Shown: positions 1 through 8,234, numbered from the stretch's first letter. The stretch is DNA of 64,000 nucleotides from Rubrobacter_A sp965214435 (GCA_965214435.1 OZ243960.1:992001-1056000); one strand, 5' to 3'. A program made the numbers and translations. The notes: generated from the letters alone by a model not told the origin.

Positions 1-252
1 ACCGTGGTAAAGGTCGAGCGGTCCGGTCCGCTGGGACCGGGCACCTCGATGGCCGTCTCCGAAGACGGGCAGGTCGTGGGCTCGGTCAGCGGCGGGTGCG
101 TGGAGCCGGCGGTCTTTGAGGAGGCAATCTCGGCCATAGAGAGCGGGGAGCCGAAGCTCTTGACCTATGGAATATCCGACGACGAGGCGTTCGGGGTCGG
201 GCTTACGTGCGGTGGGATCATCCACATCTTCGTCGAGAGGGTGGATTTCTAG
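1..252 (+). CDS. XdhC/CoxI family protein, 3' part (5' end outside window)
   Basis: The reading frame is open from the first base and ends at TAG 250-252, so only the C-terminal ~83 residues are present. The residues VSGGCVEPAV and GLTCGGIIHIFVE are typical of the N-terminal XdhC/CoxI domain, including its conserved cysteine. Proteins of this family help insert or sulfurate the molybdenum cofactor of xanthine or CO dehydrogenases. A second XdhC-type gene starts three bases after this stop, which suggests translational coupling. Together with the CoxG genes downstream this points to the accessory half of a molybdo-hydroxylase operon. Which hydroxylase it serves cannot be seen from this window. 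Confidence 0.85.
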   Translation, partial: TVVKVERSGPLGPGTSMAVSEDGQVVGSVSGGCVEPAVFEEAISAIESGEPKLLTYGISDDEAFGVGLTCGGIIHIFVERVDF

Positions 253-254
253 CC

Positions 255-1112
255 GTGGCCGGTATCCTTTCGCGCTGGCACGCAGCCCTCGCCGAACAGT
301 CGCCGGTAGCACTCGCCACGCTGGTCGAAGGACCGGGGTTGGGTGGCAAAATGCTCGTCACCCCCGACGACTACGAGGGCACGATGGGCAACGCCGACCT
401 CGACCGGGCGGTGGTCCAGGCCGCCCGCGGGATGCTCGAAGGCGGCAAGACCGGGATGCGCCACTACGGTCCGCGCGGCCAAAGGCGCATGGAGGACGTT
501 ACGGTGTTCGTACAGTCGTTCGCCCCGCCGCCGAAGATGTATGTCTTCGGGGCTATAGACTTCGCCTCGGCCGCCGCCCGGATAGGCAAGTTCCTGGGCT
601 ACCGGGTAACGGTCTGCGACGCGCGGCCTGTGTTCGCCACCCGCGAGCGGTTCCCGTCGGCCGATGAGGTGGTCGTGGCCTGGCCCGATGAGTTCTTAAA
701 GACCGCCGAGGTGGATGGGCGGACCGTGATCTGCGTCCTGACCCACGACCCGAAGTTCGACGTGCCGGTCTTGAAGGCGGCGCTGGCAACCGACGCCGGG
801 TACATCGGGGCGATGGGTAGCCGCCGGACCCACAATAACCGCACGGCCCGCCTCAAGGAAGAGGGCGTGAGCGACGATGACCTGGCGCGTATCTCCAGTC
901 CTATAGGGCTGGACATCGGAGCCCGGACGCCGGAGGAGACGGCGGTCGCCATAGCCGGGGAGATCATAGCCTCGCACACCGGACACTCCGGCGGTCGGCT
1001 CTCGGAGCGCTCCGGCCCGATACACGCCCCGGACCGGGAAGCCGTCGAGAGCGCCACGAACGCCGGTGCCGAGAAGGCGAGTGCCACGAACGTGGGCGGG
1101 ACCGACCGGTAA
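255..1112 (+). CDS. XdhC family protein with C-terminal Rossmann domain
   Basis: About 285 residues from GTG 255, chosen because it lies directly after the previous stop; an in-frame start at 207 would run back into that gene. The first ~95 residues resemble the XdhC_CoxI domain, but the conserved cysteine of the upstream partner is absent. From about residue 110 a dinucleotide-binding-like region begins (YVFGAIDFASAAARIGKFLG), followed by GYIGAMGSRRT, the signature of the XdhC C-terminal domain. The role is maturation of molybdenum hydroxylases. The last ~40 residues are Ala/Ser/Glu-rich and probably disordered. The next gene starts 5 bp downstream, so the genes are probably co-transcribed. 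Confidence 0.87.
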   Translation: MAGILSRWHAALAEQSPVALATLVEGPGLGGKMLVTPDDYEGTMGNADLDRAVVQAARGMLEGGKTGMRHYGPRGQRRMEDVTVFVQSFAPPPKMYVFGAIDFASAAARIGKFLGYRVTVCDARPVFATRERFPSADEVVVAWPDEFLKTAEVDGRTVICVLTHDPKFDVPVLKAALATDAGYIGAMGSRRTHNNRTARLKEEGVSDDDLARISSPIGLDIGARTPEETAVAIAGEIIASHTGHSGGRLSERSGPIHAPDREAVESATNAGAEKASATNVGGTDR

Positions 1113-1117
1113 AAGCC

Positions 1118-1789
1118 GTGGATGGGTCACCAAACATCCCGGCCATACTGCTCGCCGCGGGAGGTGGGAGCCGGTTCGGGGGTGGAAAGCTCCTTGCGCC
1201 GTTCGCGCCGCTCGGCGGGCGGACGCTGATCGAAGCTCCGCTGTTCGCCCTGCGCGAGTCGCCGGTGGGTGAGATAATCTTGGTGGTGGGAAAGGACGCC
1301 GAAAAACTGCGGACCATCTGTGAACCCTACGGAGCCAGGGTGGTTGAGAACCCGGACTGGAAGACCGGGATGTCTACCTCGGTGCGGACCGGTATAACCG
1401 CCTGCGGTTCGAAAGCCCGGGCTGCGGTCGTGGCGCTGGCGGACCAGCCCTTCGTAAAACCAGAGGCGATCCACCGGCTCGTAGAGGCCTTCGAGGGTGG
1501 GGCGGAGGTCGCGGTCTCCACCTACGGCGGCAAGCGTCGCAACCCGGTCCTGTTTTCGCGGAAGGTCTGGCCGGTACTTTTGGGCGAGCTTTCCGGGGAC
1601 GCGGGGGCGCGGGTAATGCTGGAGAAGCACCCGGAGTTGATAACGGAAGTACCCTGCGACGACGTGGCCGACCCGGCCGACGTGGATACGGTAGAGGACC
1701 TGCGACGCCTGGAGGATCGCGCGGAAGCAGAAGCTTTCGGGGTATCCGGAGGCGGCCGCACGGCAGGTACAGGACAAAGGAGGAGCTAG
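1118..1789 (+). CDS. MobA-like nucleotidyltransferase (molybdopterin cytidylyltransferase type)
   Basis: 223 residues from GTG. The N-terminus PAILLAAGGGSRFGGGK is the NTP-binding signature of MobA/MocA-type transferases. VVALADQPFV follows near residue 105, the usual metal-binding region, and RRNPVLFSRKVW is typical of MocA. These enzymes attach CMP or GMP to molybdopterin; a MocA-like CMP transferase fits a CO or xanthine dehydrogenase cluster. The exact nucleotide cannot be read from the sequence. The stop is immediately followed by the GTG of the first coxG gene, with a GGAGG-type ribosome binding site inside the end of this gene (AAAGGAGGAG), so translation is coupled. Confidence 0.85.
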   Translation: MDGSPNIPAILLAAGGGSRFGGGKLLAPFAPLGGRTLIEAPLFALRESPVGEIILVVGKDAEKLRTICEPYGARVVENPDWKTGMSTSVRTGITACGSKARAAVVALADQPFVKPEAIHRLVEAFEGGAEVAVSTYGGKRRNPVLFSRKVWPVLLGELSGDAGARVMLEKHPELITEVPCDDVADPADVDTVEDLRRLEDRAEAEAFGVSGGGRTAGTGQRRS

Positions 1790-2257
1790 GTGAAGCTGGA
1801 GAACGAGTTTACGGTAAGCATACCCGTGGACCAGGCGTGGGAGGCCATGACGGACCTCGAAAGGGTGACCCCGTGCCTGCCGGGCGCGGCGCTCACCGAG
1901 CAGGAAGGTGAGGAGTACAAGGGCGTAATGACCGTCCGCTTAGGTCCCGTGAGCCAGAAGTACAACGGTACGGTAAAGATAGATGAGGCCGACGAGTCGG
2001 CGCACCGGGCCGTCATAAAAGCTGATGGCAAGGACGCCCGAGGACAGGGCACGGCGCGGGCCACTATTACCTCTACCCTGGAGGAGGCCGGTAACGGTTC
2101 GACCAAGGTGCACGTCGAGACCGACATGCAGGTCACGGGCAAGGCCGCGCAGTTCGGGCGGGGCGTGCAGCAAGATGTGGCGACAAAGGTCATGAACAGG
2201 TTCGCCGAGTGCTTGGAGCAGGAGATCACCAGCGGCAGCCTCACCGCTCAGGGCTAG
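1790..2257 (+). CDS. coxG: CoxG family (SRPBCC) carbon monoxide dehydrogenase subunit G-like protein
   Basis: 155 residues. It opens with the CoxG pattern MKLENEFTVSIPVDQAWEAM, followed by LERVTPCLPGA and the conserved GVMTVRLGPVSQKYNGTV. This is a START/SRPBCC fold. In Oligotropha CoxG helps anchor CO dehydrogenase to the membrane, and CoxG-like proteins also serve other molybdenum hydroxylases. This copy has no C-terminal membrane helix. It is followed 12 bp later by a second, very similar copy that does, so the pair arose by tandem duplication. Start at GTG after AAAGGAGGAG. Confidence 0.9.
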   Translation: MKLENEFTVSIPVDQAWEAMTDLERVTPCLPGAALTEQEGEEYKGVMTVRLGPVSQKYNGTVKIDEADESAHRAVIKADGKDARGQGTARATITSTLEEAGNGSTKVHVETDMQVTGKAAQFGRGVQQDVATKVMNRFAECLEQEITSGSLTAQG

Positions 2258-2704
2258 AAAGCAGGTCGTATGAAGCTTGAGAACGAGTTTACGGTAGAGG
2301 CCCCGATCGAGGAAGCCTGGGATGTGCTGCTCGACCTCGAAAGGGTGACGCCTTGTCTACCAGGAGCGGCGCTTACCGAGCAGGAAGGCGAGGCGTACAA
2401 GGGTGTAATGACCGTCCGCCTCGGGCCGGTGAGCCAGAAGTACAACGGTACGGTAAAGATAGACGAGTCTGACGAGTCCGAACGCCGGGCGGTCTTAAAG
2501 GCCGACGGTAAAGACGCCCGGGGACAGGGCACGGCGCGGGCCACTATTACCACCACGATGCATGAAGAGAACGGCAGCACGAACGTCAAGGTCGAGACCG
2601 ATATGCAGGTCACGGGCAAGGCCGCGCAGTTCGGGCGGGGTGTGCAGCAAGATGTGGCGGCGAAGCTCATCGGCCAGTTCGCCGACTGTCTGCAACGTGA
2701 GATC
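1790..2704 (+). repeat. Tandem duplication of the coxG coding unit
   Basis: Bases about 1793-2230 and 2273-2704 align over most of their length, with long identical stretches such as those around 1951-1980 and 2431-2460. The two proteins differ mainly near the N-terminus and after residue ~145, where only the second continues into a membrane anchor. High nucleotide identity suggests a fairly recent duplication or gene conversion. Confidence 0.85.
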
Positions 2705-3052
2705 ATGGGCGAGAACGTTCGCGAGGAGCCTGCAGAATCTGCCGCTACCGCCAGTGCCTCTAATGGTTCAGCCACCGGCTCGGCCGCCGAGAACGGCTCG
2801 GCGATAGCTGAGGACTCCGGGGAGTCGGGAGGCGGGGAGTCCGAGGAGCAGCCGCGGCGCAGGATCATCCAGCAGGATACCGAGCCGGAGCCGCTCGACC
2901 TCGGCGAGGCGAGCCGGGATGCAGTCCTCAAGCGAGTAATCCCTGTAGTGGTGGGCCTCGGTGTCGCTGGGGTGGGGGGGCTCGTGTTCTGGCTGGTACG
3001 CCGCCGCTCCGCGCGCGCCGCCGCTGCTCCGCGCGGGATCTGGAGGAGATAG
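2270..3052 (+). CDS. coxG: CoxG family protein with C-terminal membrane anchor
   Basis: 260 residues from ATG. The first ~145 residues are a CoxG/SRPBCC domain nearly identical in its core to the preceding gene. A low-complexity Ser/Ala/Glu linker follows (about 150-200), then a hydrophobic helix (VIPVVVGLGVAGVGGLVFWL, about 225-245) and an Arg-rich end, giving a tail-anchored arrangement with the CoxG domain in the cytoplasm. This fits CoxG's proposed job of holding the dehydrogenase at the membrane. The shorter first copy may be a soluble form. The next gene (SufU-like) starts 4 bp after the stop. Confidence 0.9.
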   Translation: MKLENEFTVEAPIEEAWDVLLDLERVTPCLPGAALTEQEGEAYKGVMTVRLGPVSQKYNGTVKIDESDESERRAVLKADGKDARGQGTARATITTTMHEENGSTNVKVETDMQVTGKAAQFGRGVQQDVAAKLIGQFADCLQREIMGENVREEPAESAATASASNGSATGSAAENGSAIAEDSGESGGGESEEQPRRRIIQQDTEPEPLDLGEASRDAVLKRVIPVVVGLGVAGVGGLVFWLVRRRSARAAAAPRGIWRR

Positions 3053-3056
3053 CTGC

Positions 3057-3470
3057 GTGAGCGAGATGCGGGAGCTCCACGCGCAGATAATCCTGGAGCA
3101 CGCCGACAAGCCGCACAACCGGGGCGAAATACCGGACGCCGACCTCGAAGAGTACCTGCTAAACCCCTTGTGCGGCGACGAGGTCACGGTCTATGCCACC
3201 TTTGAGGACGACCGGGTAAAGGACGCCAGGTTTACCGGCCGGGGGTGTTCCATCTCCCAGGCTTCGGCCTCGATGATGACCGGCCGGCTGGCCGGCAAGA
3301 CCCGCGAGGAGGCCGCCGACGAGGTAGCCCGCTTCAAAGCAATGATGACCGGCGAGGTCGAGTTCCCCGAGTACGACGAACTGGCCGCGCTGAAAGGTGT
3401 GATCCAGTACCCTTCCCGTATCCGGTGCGCGACCCTGGCGTGGACGGCCTTCCAGAAAGGACTGGAGTAG
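3057..3470 (+). CDS. sufU: SufU/NifU-like iron-sulfur cluster assembly protein
   Basis: 137 residues from GTG 3057; the longer open frame upstream overlaps coxG and is unlikely. Three conserved cysteines are visible in NPLCGDE, GRGCSIS and RIRCATL, the ligand set of SufU/IscU-type proteins, with the downstream aspartate of GDE. SufU accepts sulfur from a SufS-type desulfurase in Gram-positive bacteria. It sits here without sufS, sufB or sufC, inside a Mo-hydroxylase maturation cluster, so it may be a dedicated scaffold for the hydroxylase FeS subunit (inference). It could also be a general SUF component. Confidence 0.87.
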   Translation: MSEMRELHAQIILEHADKPHNRGEIPDADLEEYLLNPLCGDEVTVYATFEDDRVKDARFTGRGCSISQASASMMTGRLAGKTREEAADEVARFKAMMTGEVEFPEYDELAALKGVIQYPSRIRCATLAWTAFQKGLE

Positions 3471-3616
3471 CCCGGCTCCGCACCCGTCTCCCGAAAGATA
3501 GATTCCTCTAACAAGAGCCCTCGAAACGGCTAGTATAATCAGACGCGGCGGAGGCGCTCCGGATGCCGGAGGCTTCCGGCTGTGACACCTTTTCTAGAAC
3601 GTAAGATGGGGGCGGC

Positions 3617-4456
3617 ATGAGGTTGGAAAACGAGCTTGTGGTGTGGGCGCCGGCGGAGCAGGTATGGGAGGTCATGCTGGACCTCGGGCGGATCACCGCT
3701 TGCGTACCGGGCCTCCGGGTAGAGGAGGTCTCGGAGTCCGGAAAGGACTGCCGGGGCGGGGTCTCGGGTGACGTCGGGCCGTTTGCGGTGGACTTCCGGG
3801 GCGGCGTCCGGATATCCTCAGTTGACGAAGACGCCCGCCGGGTCGTCTACCGGGCCACCGGGGAGGACGCCAACAGCTTCGGGGTCGTCACGGCGACGGC
3901 GGAGTGCACCCTTACCGAAGAGGACGGACAGAGCCGCGTGGTAGTAACCTCCGACCTCGGCCTCCCATCCGTGGCCGAGCAATTCGGCGGTAGCATTGTC
4001 CGGGAGATGATGGACCGGGCCTTCGAGGAGGTCGCCGGCTGTGTGGAAAGAGAAGCCGGAGTTTCCCCGGAGACCGACGATGCCACGGCCGAGATACCGC
4101 GGACCGCTGTCTCCGGGAACGGCTCCCCGGACGAACCCTCCGGCGGGACCGTAAACGGGGCTGCGGACGATACCGGGAGCGGGGCCACGGTGGAAGGAGC
4201 GGTCGTCGTCGGCCGGAGCCCGTCCGAAGCCGCGGCCTCCGCCCGGACCACTGACAAAGTGCAACCGCAACTCTACGCTATTTCTACAAACGAAACGCCG
4301 GACGGAGAGCCGTCCGACGGAGCCGGAGAAGATGCAACCGAGTCCAGCGCCGGGCAAGACCGAGCCGCTACACTGAGGAGGGCGGGCGTAGCTCTCGCGG
4401 GGCTGGGTACCGCCCTGATCTTCTACCGGCTTTTACGCCGCTCGGTCCGCCGGTAA
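3617..4456 (+). CDS. CoxG-like SRPBCC protein with C-terminal membrane anchor, third paralogue
   Basis: 279 residues from ATG 3617 with upstream GGGGGCGGC. The N-terminal ~145 residues are SRPBCC/CoxG-like (MRLENELVVWAPAEQVWEVM, then LGRITACVPGL) but clearly diverged from the tandem pair. A long Gly/Ser/Thr/Asp-rich linker (about 150-245) leads to a terminal hydrophobic segment (GVALAGLGTALIFYRLL) and basic tail. It is separated from sufU by about 146 bp, so it may have its own promoter. Likely role: membrane tethering of the same or a related molybdenum hydroxylase. Confidence 0.82.
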   Translation: MRLENELVVWAPAEQVWEVMLDLGRITACVPGLRVEEVSESGKDCRGGVSGDVGPFAVDFRGGVRISSVDEDARRVVYRATGEDANSFGVVTATAECTLTEEDGQSRVVVTSDLGLPSVAEQFGGSIVREMMDRAFEEVAGCVEREAGVSPETDDATAEIPRTAVSGNGSPDEPSGGTVNGAADDTGSGATVEGAVVVGRSPSEAAASARTTDKVQPQLYAISTNETPDGEPSDGAGEDATESSAGQDRAATLRRAGVALAGLGTALIFYRLLRRSVRR

Positions 4457-4459
4457 CCG

Positions 4460-4465
4460 TATAGC
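4460..4465 (+). promoter_or_regulatory. -10-like hexamer TATAGC, 7 nt before the methyltransferase start
   Basis: TATAGC ends 7 nt before ATG 4473 and no Shine-Dalgarno sequence is visible, consistent with a leaderless transcript. The match to TANNNT is imperfect at the last base. Confidence 0.35.
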
Positions 4466-4472
4466 CGCTGTT

Positions 4473-5090
4473 ATGGGTGAGACCCGGCGGGTGCGGGAGA
4501 TCTACGACCGCGACGCACCCCGCTACGACCGCTCGATAGCCGCCGCCGAGAAGCTAATGTTCGGCGGCGGCCGCCAGTGGGTCTGCTCCCGGGCCACCGG
4601 CGACGTGCTAGAACTCGCCACCGGTACCGGCCGCAACCTGCCTTTCTATTCAGGAGACATCCGGCTGACCGGCGTCGAACTGAGCCCGGAAATGCTCCGG
4701 ATAGCCCGCCACCGGGCCGCGGAGTTGGGAGTTGCCGCCGACCTGCGCGCCGGAGACGCCGAAGACCTCGACTTTCCCAGCGAGAGCTTTGACACCATAG
4801 TCTCCACGCTTTCTATGTGCACCATTCCGGACGCCGCCGCTGCCGCCCGGGAAGCCTACCGGGTGCTCCGTCCGGGCGGCCGGTTCCTGCTCCTGGAGCA
4901 TGTAAAGAGCCCCGTCACGCCGGTGCGCCTCCTGCAGCGAGTCCTCGAACCCGTAAGCGTGAGGTTTCAGGCGGATCACCTGTTACGCGAACCGCGCCGG
5001 ATTTTGCAGGAAGCCGGCTTTGCAGTGGAGCACTTCGAGAGCTGGAAGCTCGGGTTGGTCGAGCGCATCTCCGCCCTCAAGCCGGGCTAG
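4473..5090 (+). CDS. Class I SAM-dependent methyltransferase (UbiE-like)
   Basis: 205 residues. Motif I VLELATGTGRNLPFY (about residue 45) binds S-adenosylmethionine. VELSPEM gives the acidic residue of motif II, and YRVLRPGGRFLLLEHV is the post-motif typical of UbiE/COQ5-type enzymes. The substrate is unknown; quinone or lipid methylation is possible by similarity only. It ends 10 bp before the 3' end of a convergent dehydrogenase gene. Confidence 0.85.
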   Translation: MGETRRVREIYDRDAPRYDRSIAAAEKLMFGGGRQWVCSRATGDVLELATGTGRNLPFYSGDIRLTGVELSPEMLRIARHRAAELGVAADLRAGDAEDLDFPSESFDTIVSTLSMCTIPDAAAAAREAYRVLRPGGRFLLLEHVKSPVTPVRLLQRVLEPVSVRFQADHLLREPRRILQEAGFAVEHFESWKLGLVERISALKPG

Positions 5091-5100
5091 TAGGCTAGCT

Positions 5101-5793
5101 CTAGCTGCTCTGGGAGGTTGGGCGGACCATCACCTCGTTTACGTCGACGTGTGGCGGCTGGCCGACGGTGTACATCACGGCCCGGGCCACGTCGTCGGCT
5201 TTGAGGGCGTCGGGCTTCGGGGAGTCGAAAAACGGGGTATCGACCATGCCGGGTTCTATAATGGTGACCCGCATGCCAGTGTCGTTTACCTCCTGCCTCA
5301 CGGCTTCGCCCATCGCCGTAACGGCCCACTTGGTGCACGAGTACATCGAACCCGAGAGCACCCGACGTCCGGCTGTGGACCCGGTAAACAAGAGGTGACC
5401 CCGAGACTCCTTGAGCGCTTCGAGGCATGCCCGGGCTGTAAGCCCCGCGCCGTAGACGTTCGTCAGGATCATGTTCCGCCAGCCGTCCGGGTCCGCACCC
5501 GAGAAACCGCCCGGGACACCGCCGATACCGGCGTTGGCGAACGCCACGTCGATGCTCCCGAAAGTTTCTAAAGCCTTTTCAACCATCGACTGCTGCTGAT
5601 CCCAATCTGACACGTCGCACCCCACCGCGAGCGCCCGTTCCGGGCCGCCAAGCTCCCCGGCCAGCGACTCGACCTTATCTTTAGAGCGGGCCGCGAGCAC
5701 CAGCCGGTAGCCCTCCTCCGCCGCCCGCCGGGCCGTCGCCGCCCCGATACCGCTGGACGCGCCCGTGATCAAGAATACCGGATCCGCCACCAC
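5101..5793 (-). CDS. Short-chain dehydrogenase/reductase (SDR family)
   Basis: 230 residues from GTG preceded by AGGAGG. The TGASSGIG motif near the N-terminus binds NAD(P). NAG is present (FANAG), and the catalytic set is Ser in TGSTAG, then YSCTKWA giving the Y-x3-K pair. RSKDK after the second strand suggests NADP preference. This is a classical SDR of the YdfG/oxidoreductase type; the substrate cannot be inferred. Convergent with the methyltransferase gene. Confidence 0.87.
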   Translation of the reverse strand: MVADPVFLITGASSGIGAATARRAAEEGYRLVLAARSKDKVESLAGELGGPERALAVGCDVSDWDQQQSMVEKALETFGSIDVAFANAGIGGVPGGFSGADPDGWRNMILTNVYGAGLTARACLEALKESRGHLLFTGSTAGRRVLSGSMYSCTKWAVTAMGEAVRQEVNDTGMRVTIIEPGMVDTPFFDSPKPDALKADDVARAVMYTVGQPPHVDVNEVMVRPTSQSS

Positions 5794-6022
5794 AACCTCC
5801 TGTTTATCGACCTGTTTAATCCCCCAAACTATACGGGACCAGCCGCAAACCGTCCCGAAATGGAAAACTCATAAAAATTTAATGCAAATCCGCCTTTTCA
5901 GATATTGCGGTTTTGTTACGGACCGGTTAAGGTGCACTTACGAGGAGAAGGGTTCCTCAATAAGGAGCAGTCCCTTTGTAGGTAAAAACTGTAGAAAAGG
6001 ATGTGTACTTTTGGCTGTAAAA

Positions 6023-6460
6023 ATGCGTTCTGCCGTAATGGTAGGTATCTTAATGGTTGCGATGTTGGCGGTCGCGCTCTCGTTCTCCGCGAGGGAGGCC
6101 CAGGCGGGAACGGGGGACCGGGTTGTTCGCGAGGCCCGGACGTGGATAGGCGTTCCGTACCGCTGGGGCGGGGAATCGCGTCGGGGAACGGACTGCTCCG
6201 GTTTCACGAGGGCAGTCTACAAGAAGTTTGGCCGCCGGTTGCCGGACAGCCCGGCGCGTCAGATGCGGTACGGCCGCCGGGTCGCGAAACCGCGGGCCGG
6301 GGACCTAGTGTTCTTTAACGAGCGCGGGCGGGGTATAAGTCACGTCGGCATAGCGACGGGACGCGGGACCGTGATCCACGCTTCAGGTCACTGGGGCAAG
6401 GTGACCGAGACCAAGATACGGTATATCCGTGGCTACGCGGGCGCCCGTAGGCTGGTCTAA
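6023..6460 (+). CDS. Secreted NlpC/P60 peptidoglycan endopeptidase
   Basis: 145 residues from ATG 6023. An in-frame TTG at 6011 is better placed behind AAAAGG (5995-6000) and would add four residues. A signal peptide (hydrophobic core about 5-20, end near AREAQAG) leads directly into one NlpC/P60 domain. The catalytic Cys is in TDCSGFTRAVY, His in ISHVGIATG, and the third polar residue is His in VIHASG. Such enzymes cut D-Glu-diamino acid bonds in cell-wall peptides. The ~217 bp before it are AT-rich for this genome and probably hold the promoter; no known riboswitch consensus was recognised there. A strong hairpin follows the gene. Confidence 0.9.
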   Translation: MRSAVMVGILMVAMLAVALSFSAREAQAGTGDRVVREARTWIGVPYRWGGESRRGTDCSGFTRAVYKKFGRRLPDSPARQMRYGRRVAKPRAGDLVFFNERGRGISHVGIATGRGTVIHASGHWGKVTETKIRYIRGYAGARRLV

Positions 6461-6481
6461 GCTTCTAAAAGACGTATCAAA

Positions 6482-6512
6482 AGAGGGCCGTCTTCTCCTC
6501 GGACGGCCCTCT
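6482..6512. terminator. 11-bp hairpin after the NlpC/P60 gene
   Basis: AGAGGGCCGTC (6482-6492) pairs perfectly with GACGGCCCTCT (6502-6512) around a 9-nt loop, 22 bp after the NlpC stop. There is no U-run on the plus strand; on the minus strand it is followed by CTTTTGATACGTCTTTT, so it could act in both directions. Bases 6513-6732 contain no recognisable gene. Confidence 0.65.
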
Positions 6513-6732
6513 ATGCTGCGCCGAGAACCCCGCCGGCCGAAAGCCGGAGCGCCGGTACCGCCACAGAGCGCAGGGTTTCACCCAGACCAGATACCTCGTC
6601 CATGGTGTAGCCGCCTACCCGGCGTTGTCGAAGCGGTGCCTCCGGACCTCCGTGCCGGATATGTCGACCACGCTGTTACCTCTCCGTTCATAGCGGTTCT
6701 TCGAATAAAAATGTTTTAGTAAGCTACCGGCT

Positions 6733-7041
6733 TCAGGTGCCGTGCGGTTTGTCCTTGACCCACTCGACAAAGCGTTCGACCTCGGGGTGGGCGCGGAGAG
6801 ACTCCAGGGTGTTGTACTCGCGGGCGAGTTCCTTGTTGTCGAGGACGACGTGCACGTGGCGGTGACAGGGACCGCAGAGGGGCACCGTGCGGTTTAGTTC
6901 CTGGCGGTCGATCTTGCGGTTGCGGCCCTTGCGGATCTTGCGGTGCCGGGTGCGCGGGATCAGGTGGTGCCGGGTGAGTTGTTGCACCTCGCGCCCGCAG
7001 AGCCCGCAGGTTTCCCCCGCCTTACCGTTCATCTCACTCAT
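6733..7041 (-). CDS. Small HNH-type zinc-finger nuclease domain protein
   Basis: 102 residues. A CGLCG pair, then TRHHLIPRT with the HH catalytic/zinc dyad, and VPLCGPCHRHVH supply the two Cys pairs and final His of an HNH/treble-clef fold. The C-terminal ~40 residues are a short helical tail. No phage or restriction genes are adjacent, so the role is unknown: it could be a repair or recombination nuclease or a nucleic-acid-binding relic. The start appears leaderless (TAGATT 6 nt upstream). Confidence 0.75.
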   Translation of the reverse strand: MSEMNGKAGETCGLCGREVQQLTRHHLIPRTRHRKIRKGRNRKIDRQELNRTVPLCGPCHRHVHVVLDNKELAREYNTLESLRAHPEVERFVEWVKDKPHGT

Positions 7042-7355
7042 AAACTTAATCTAGCATCGTCCCCGCCGTGGCCGGTGGTCTCAATTCACACCTGGAGCGG
7101 GTAGACCGTCCAGTGGCGCGAGCAGTAGCCTATTAGCCCACATCCTGCAGCTACAGACCGCCTTTTCGACCACAGCGACCGGCATCGCGTTCCAGGCGGT
7201 ACTCAGCGTCTTGATGGCGGTGATGCGCCTCCAGGTTCGGGAAAGAGGAGAGCCCGGGTAACGGCTGGTGTACGGACCTTTTGTGCAAAATCTGCCGGAA
7301 GATAGGCCATTTGGCGGATGCGGCGTACTCCCGGGCGTGACAGAGTACCGGTGTT
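7042..7355. other. Intergenic region between the HNH and clpS genes
   Basis: About 314 bp between divergent genes. Apart from the -10-like TAGATT of the HNH gene no supported gene, tRNA or strong hairpin was found. The short open frames here are antisense extensions from clpS. Confidence 0.5.
7048..7053 (-). promoter_or_regulatory. -10-like TAGATT, 6 nt before the HNH gene start
   Basis: Read on the minus strand, TAGATT is followed by AAGTTT and then ATG at 7041, with no ribosome binding site between. This is the leaderless arrangement seen at several genes in the window. Confidence 0.45.
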
Positions 7356-7652
7356 ATGGAAGACGTAAAGATCAAGGACTCAAAGCGCACCCGGACCGCC
7401 CGCAAGCCCCGGCCAGAGCCGCCGTGGAACGTGGTCCTGCATAACGACTGGAACAACTCCATGCCCCACGTGGTGCTGGTCTTGAAGAAGGTCGTTCCCG
7501 GCATGACCTACAAAAAGGCGATAAAGGTCATGTGGGAGGCCCACTCAAAGGGTAAGGCGACGGTCAAGCGGTGCCACAAGGAACTGGCCGAACTCTACAA
7601 AGAGCGGCTACAGGCGGAGGGCCTGTCCATCAGCCTCGAACCTGCCCGCTAG
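7356..7652 (+). CDS. clpS: ATP-dependent Clp protease adaptor ClpS
   Basis: 98 residues. After a basic, probably flexible N-terminus comes the ClpS core: PPWNVVLHNDWNNSM, the region containing the N-degron-binding Asn-Asp, then VVLVLKKVVPGMTYKKA and the terminal AEGLSISLEPA strand. ClpS delivers N-degron substrates to ClpAP or ClpCP in the cytoplasm. No clpA or clpC lies next to it, which is common in Actinobacteria. The gene has no clear Shine-Dalgarno sequence. Confidence 0.9.
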   Translation: MEDVKIKDSKRTRTARKPRPEPPWNVVLHNDWNNSMPHVVLVLKKVVPGMTYKKAIKVMWEAHSKGKATVKRCHKELAELYKERLQAEGLSISLEPAR

Positions 7653-7793
7653 GACTGTACCTCGATCCCCAAAGTCCGCAACCGTAACGCGCTGCCGCAA
7701 CGCGCTACAAAGCGGGTGGTGCGAGGTGTCTTACGGGAGCTGGTCCTCCGCGGTGCTACATTAGTTTATCGGTGTCGATAGAGGAGGTATATT

Positions 7794-8234
7794 TTGGGAG
7801 TTGCGAGAGAGGGCGCAGCCCGCACCGGAGGGCGTCTGGCCTGGGGAGGGTTGCTCCTGGCCGCGGTGGTCGCGGCGGTCGGTGCGGCGCTCGCCAACGT
7901 CGTCGTGTACTTTGTCGCCTCGGTATTAGGGCTGCTGCCGCAGAGTGTGGCCGTTTCGCCCGACGGGGCTCCGCTGAGCGCCGGCGCGGTAATGATTGCT
8001 TCGGTCGTCGGTGCCGTGGGAGCCGGCGTAGTGCTCGCCGTCCTCAACCTGATCCTGCGCCGTCCGGTGCCGGTCTTTTACATTGTCTCCGCCGTAGTGC
8101 TCGTGCTCTCGTTTATCACCCCGACGAGCATCTCGGGAGCCCCGCTGGCGATGGTGCTGACGCTGAATTTCATGCACGTTGTAGCGGCGGTGGTAGCTGT
8201 GGGCGTGCTGACCACGCTGCCACGCAGAAGGTAG
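7794..8234 (+). CDS. DUF6069-like four-helix membrane protein
   Basis: 146 residues from TTG 7794, supported by GAGGAGG at 7781-7787. Four hydrophobic segments are visible (about residues 15-45, 62-85, 91-108 and 118-140) with a PTSISGAPLAM loop before the last. The pattern resembles small actinobacterial DUF6069 proteins of unknown function. No catalytic motif is seen. It is 89 bp upstream of a hydrolase gene on the same strand. Confidence 0.65.
   Translation: MGVAREGAARTGGRLAWGGLLLAAVVAAVGAALANVVVYFVASVLGLLPQSVAVSPDGAPLSAGAVMIASVVGAVGAGVVLAVLNLILRRPVPVFYIVSAVVLVLSFITPTSISGAPLAMVLTLNFMHVVAAVVAVGVLTTLPRRR

Noticed and set aside
5794..6010. Possible c-di-AMP riboswitch before the NlpC/P60 gene
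   Set aside because: Such riboswitches are common before this gene type in Actinobacteria, but I could not find the conserved core sequences here.
7200..7300. tRNA-like GGTTCG sequence near 7235
   Set aside because: No acceptor stem, anticodon stem or CCA context can be formed around it.
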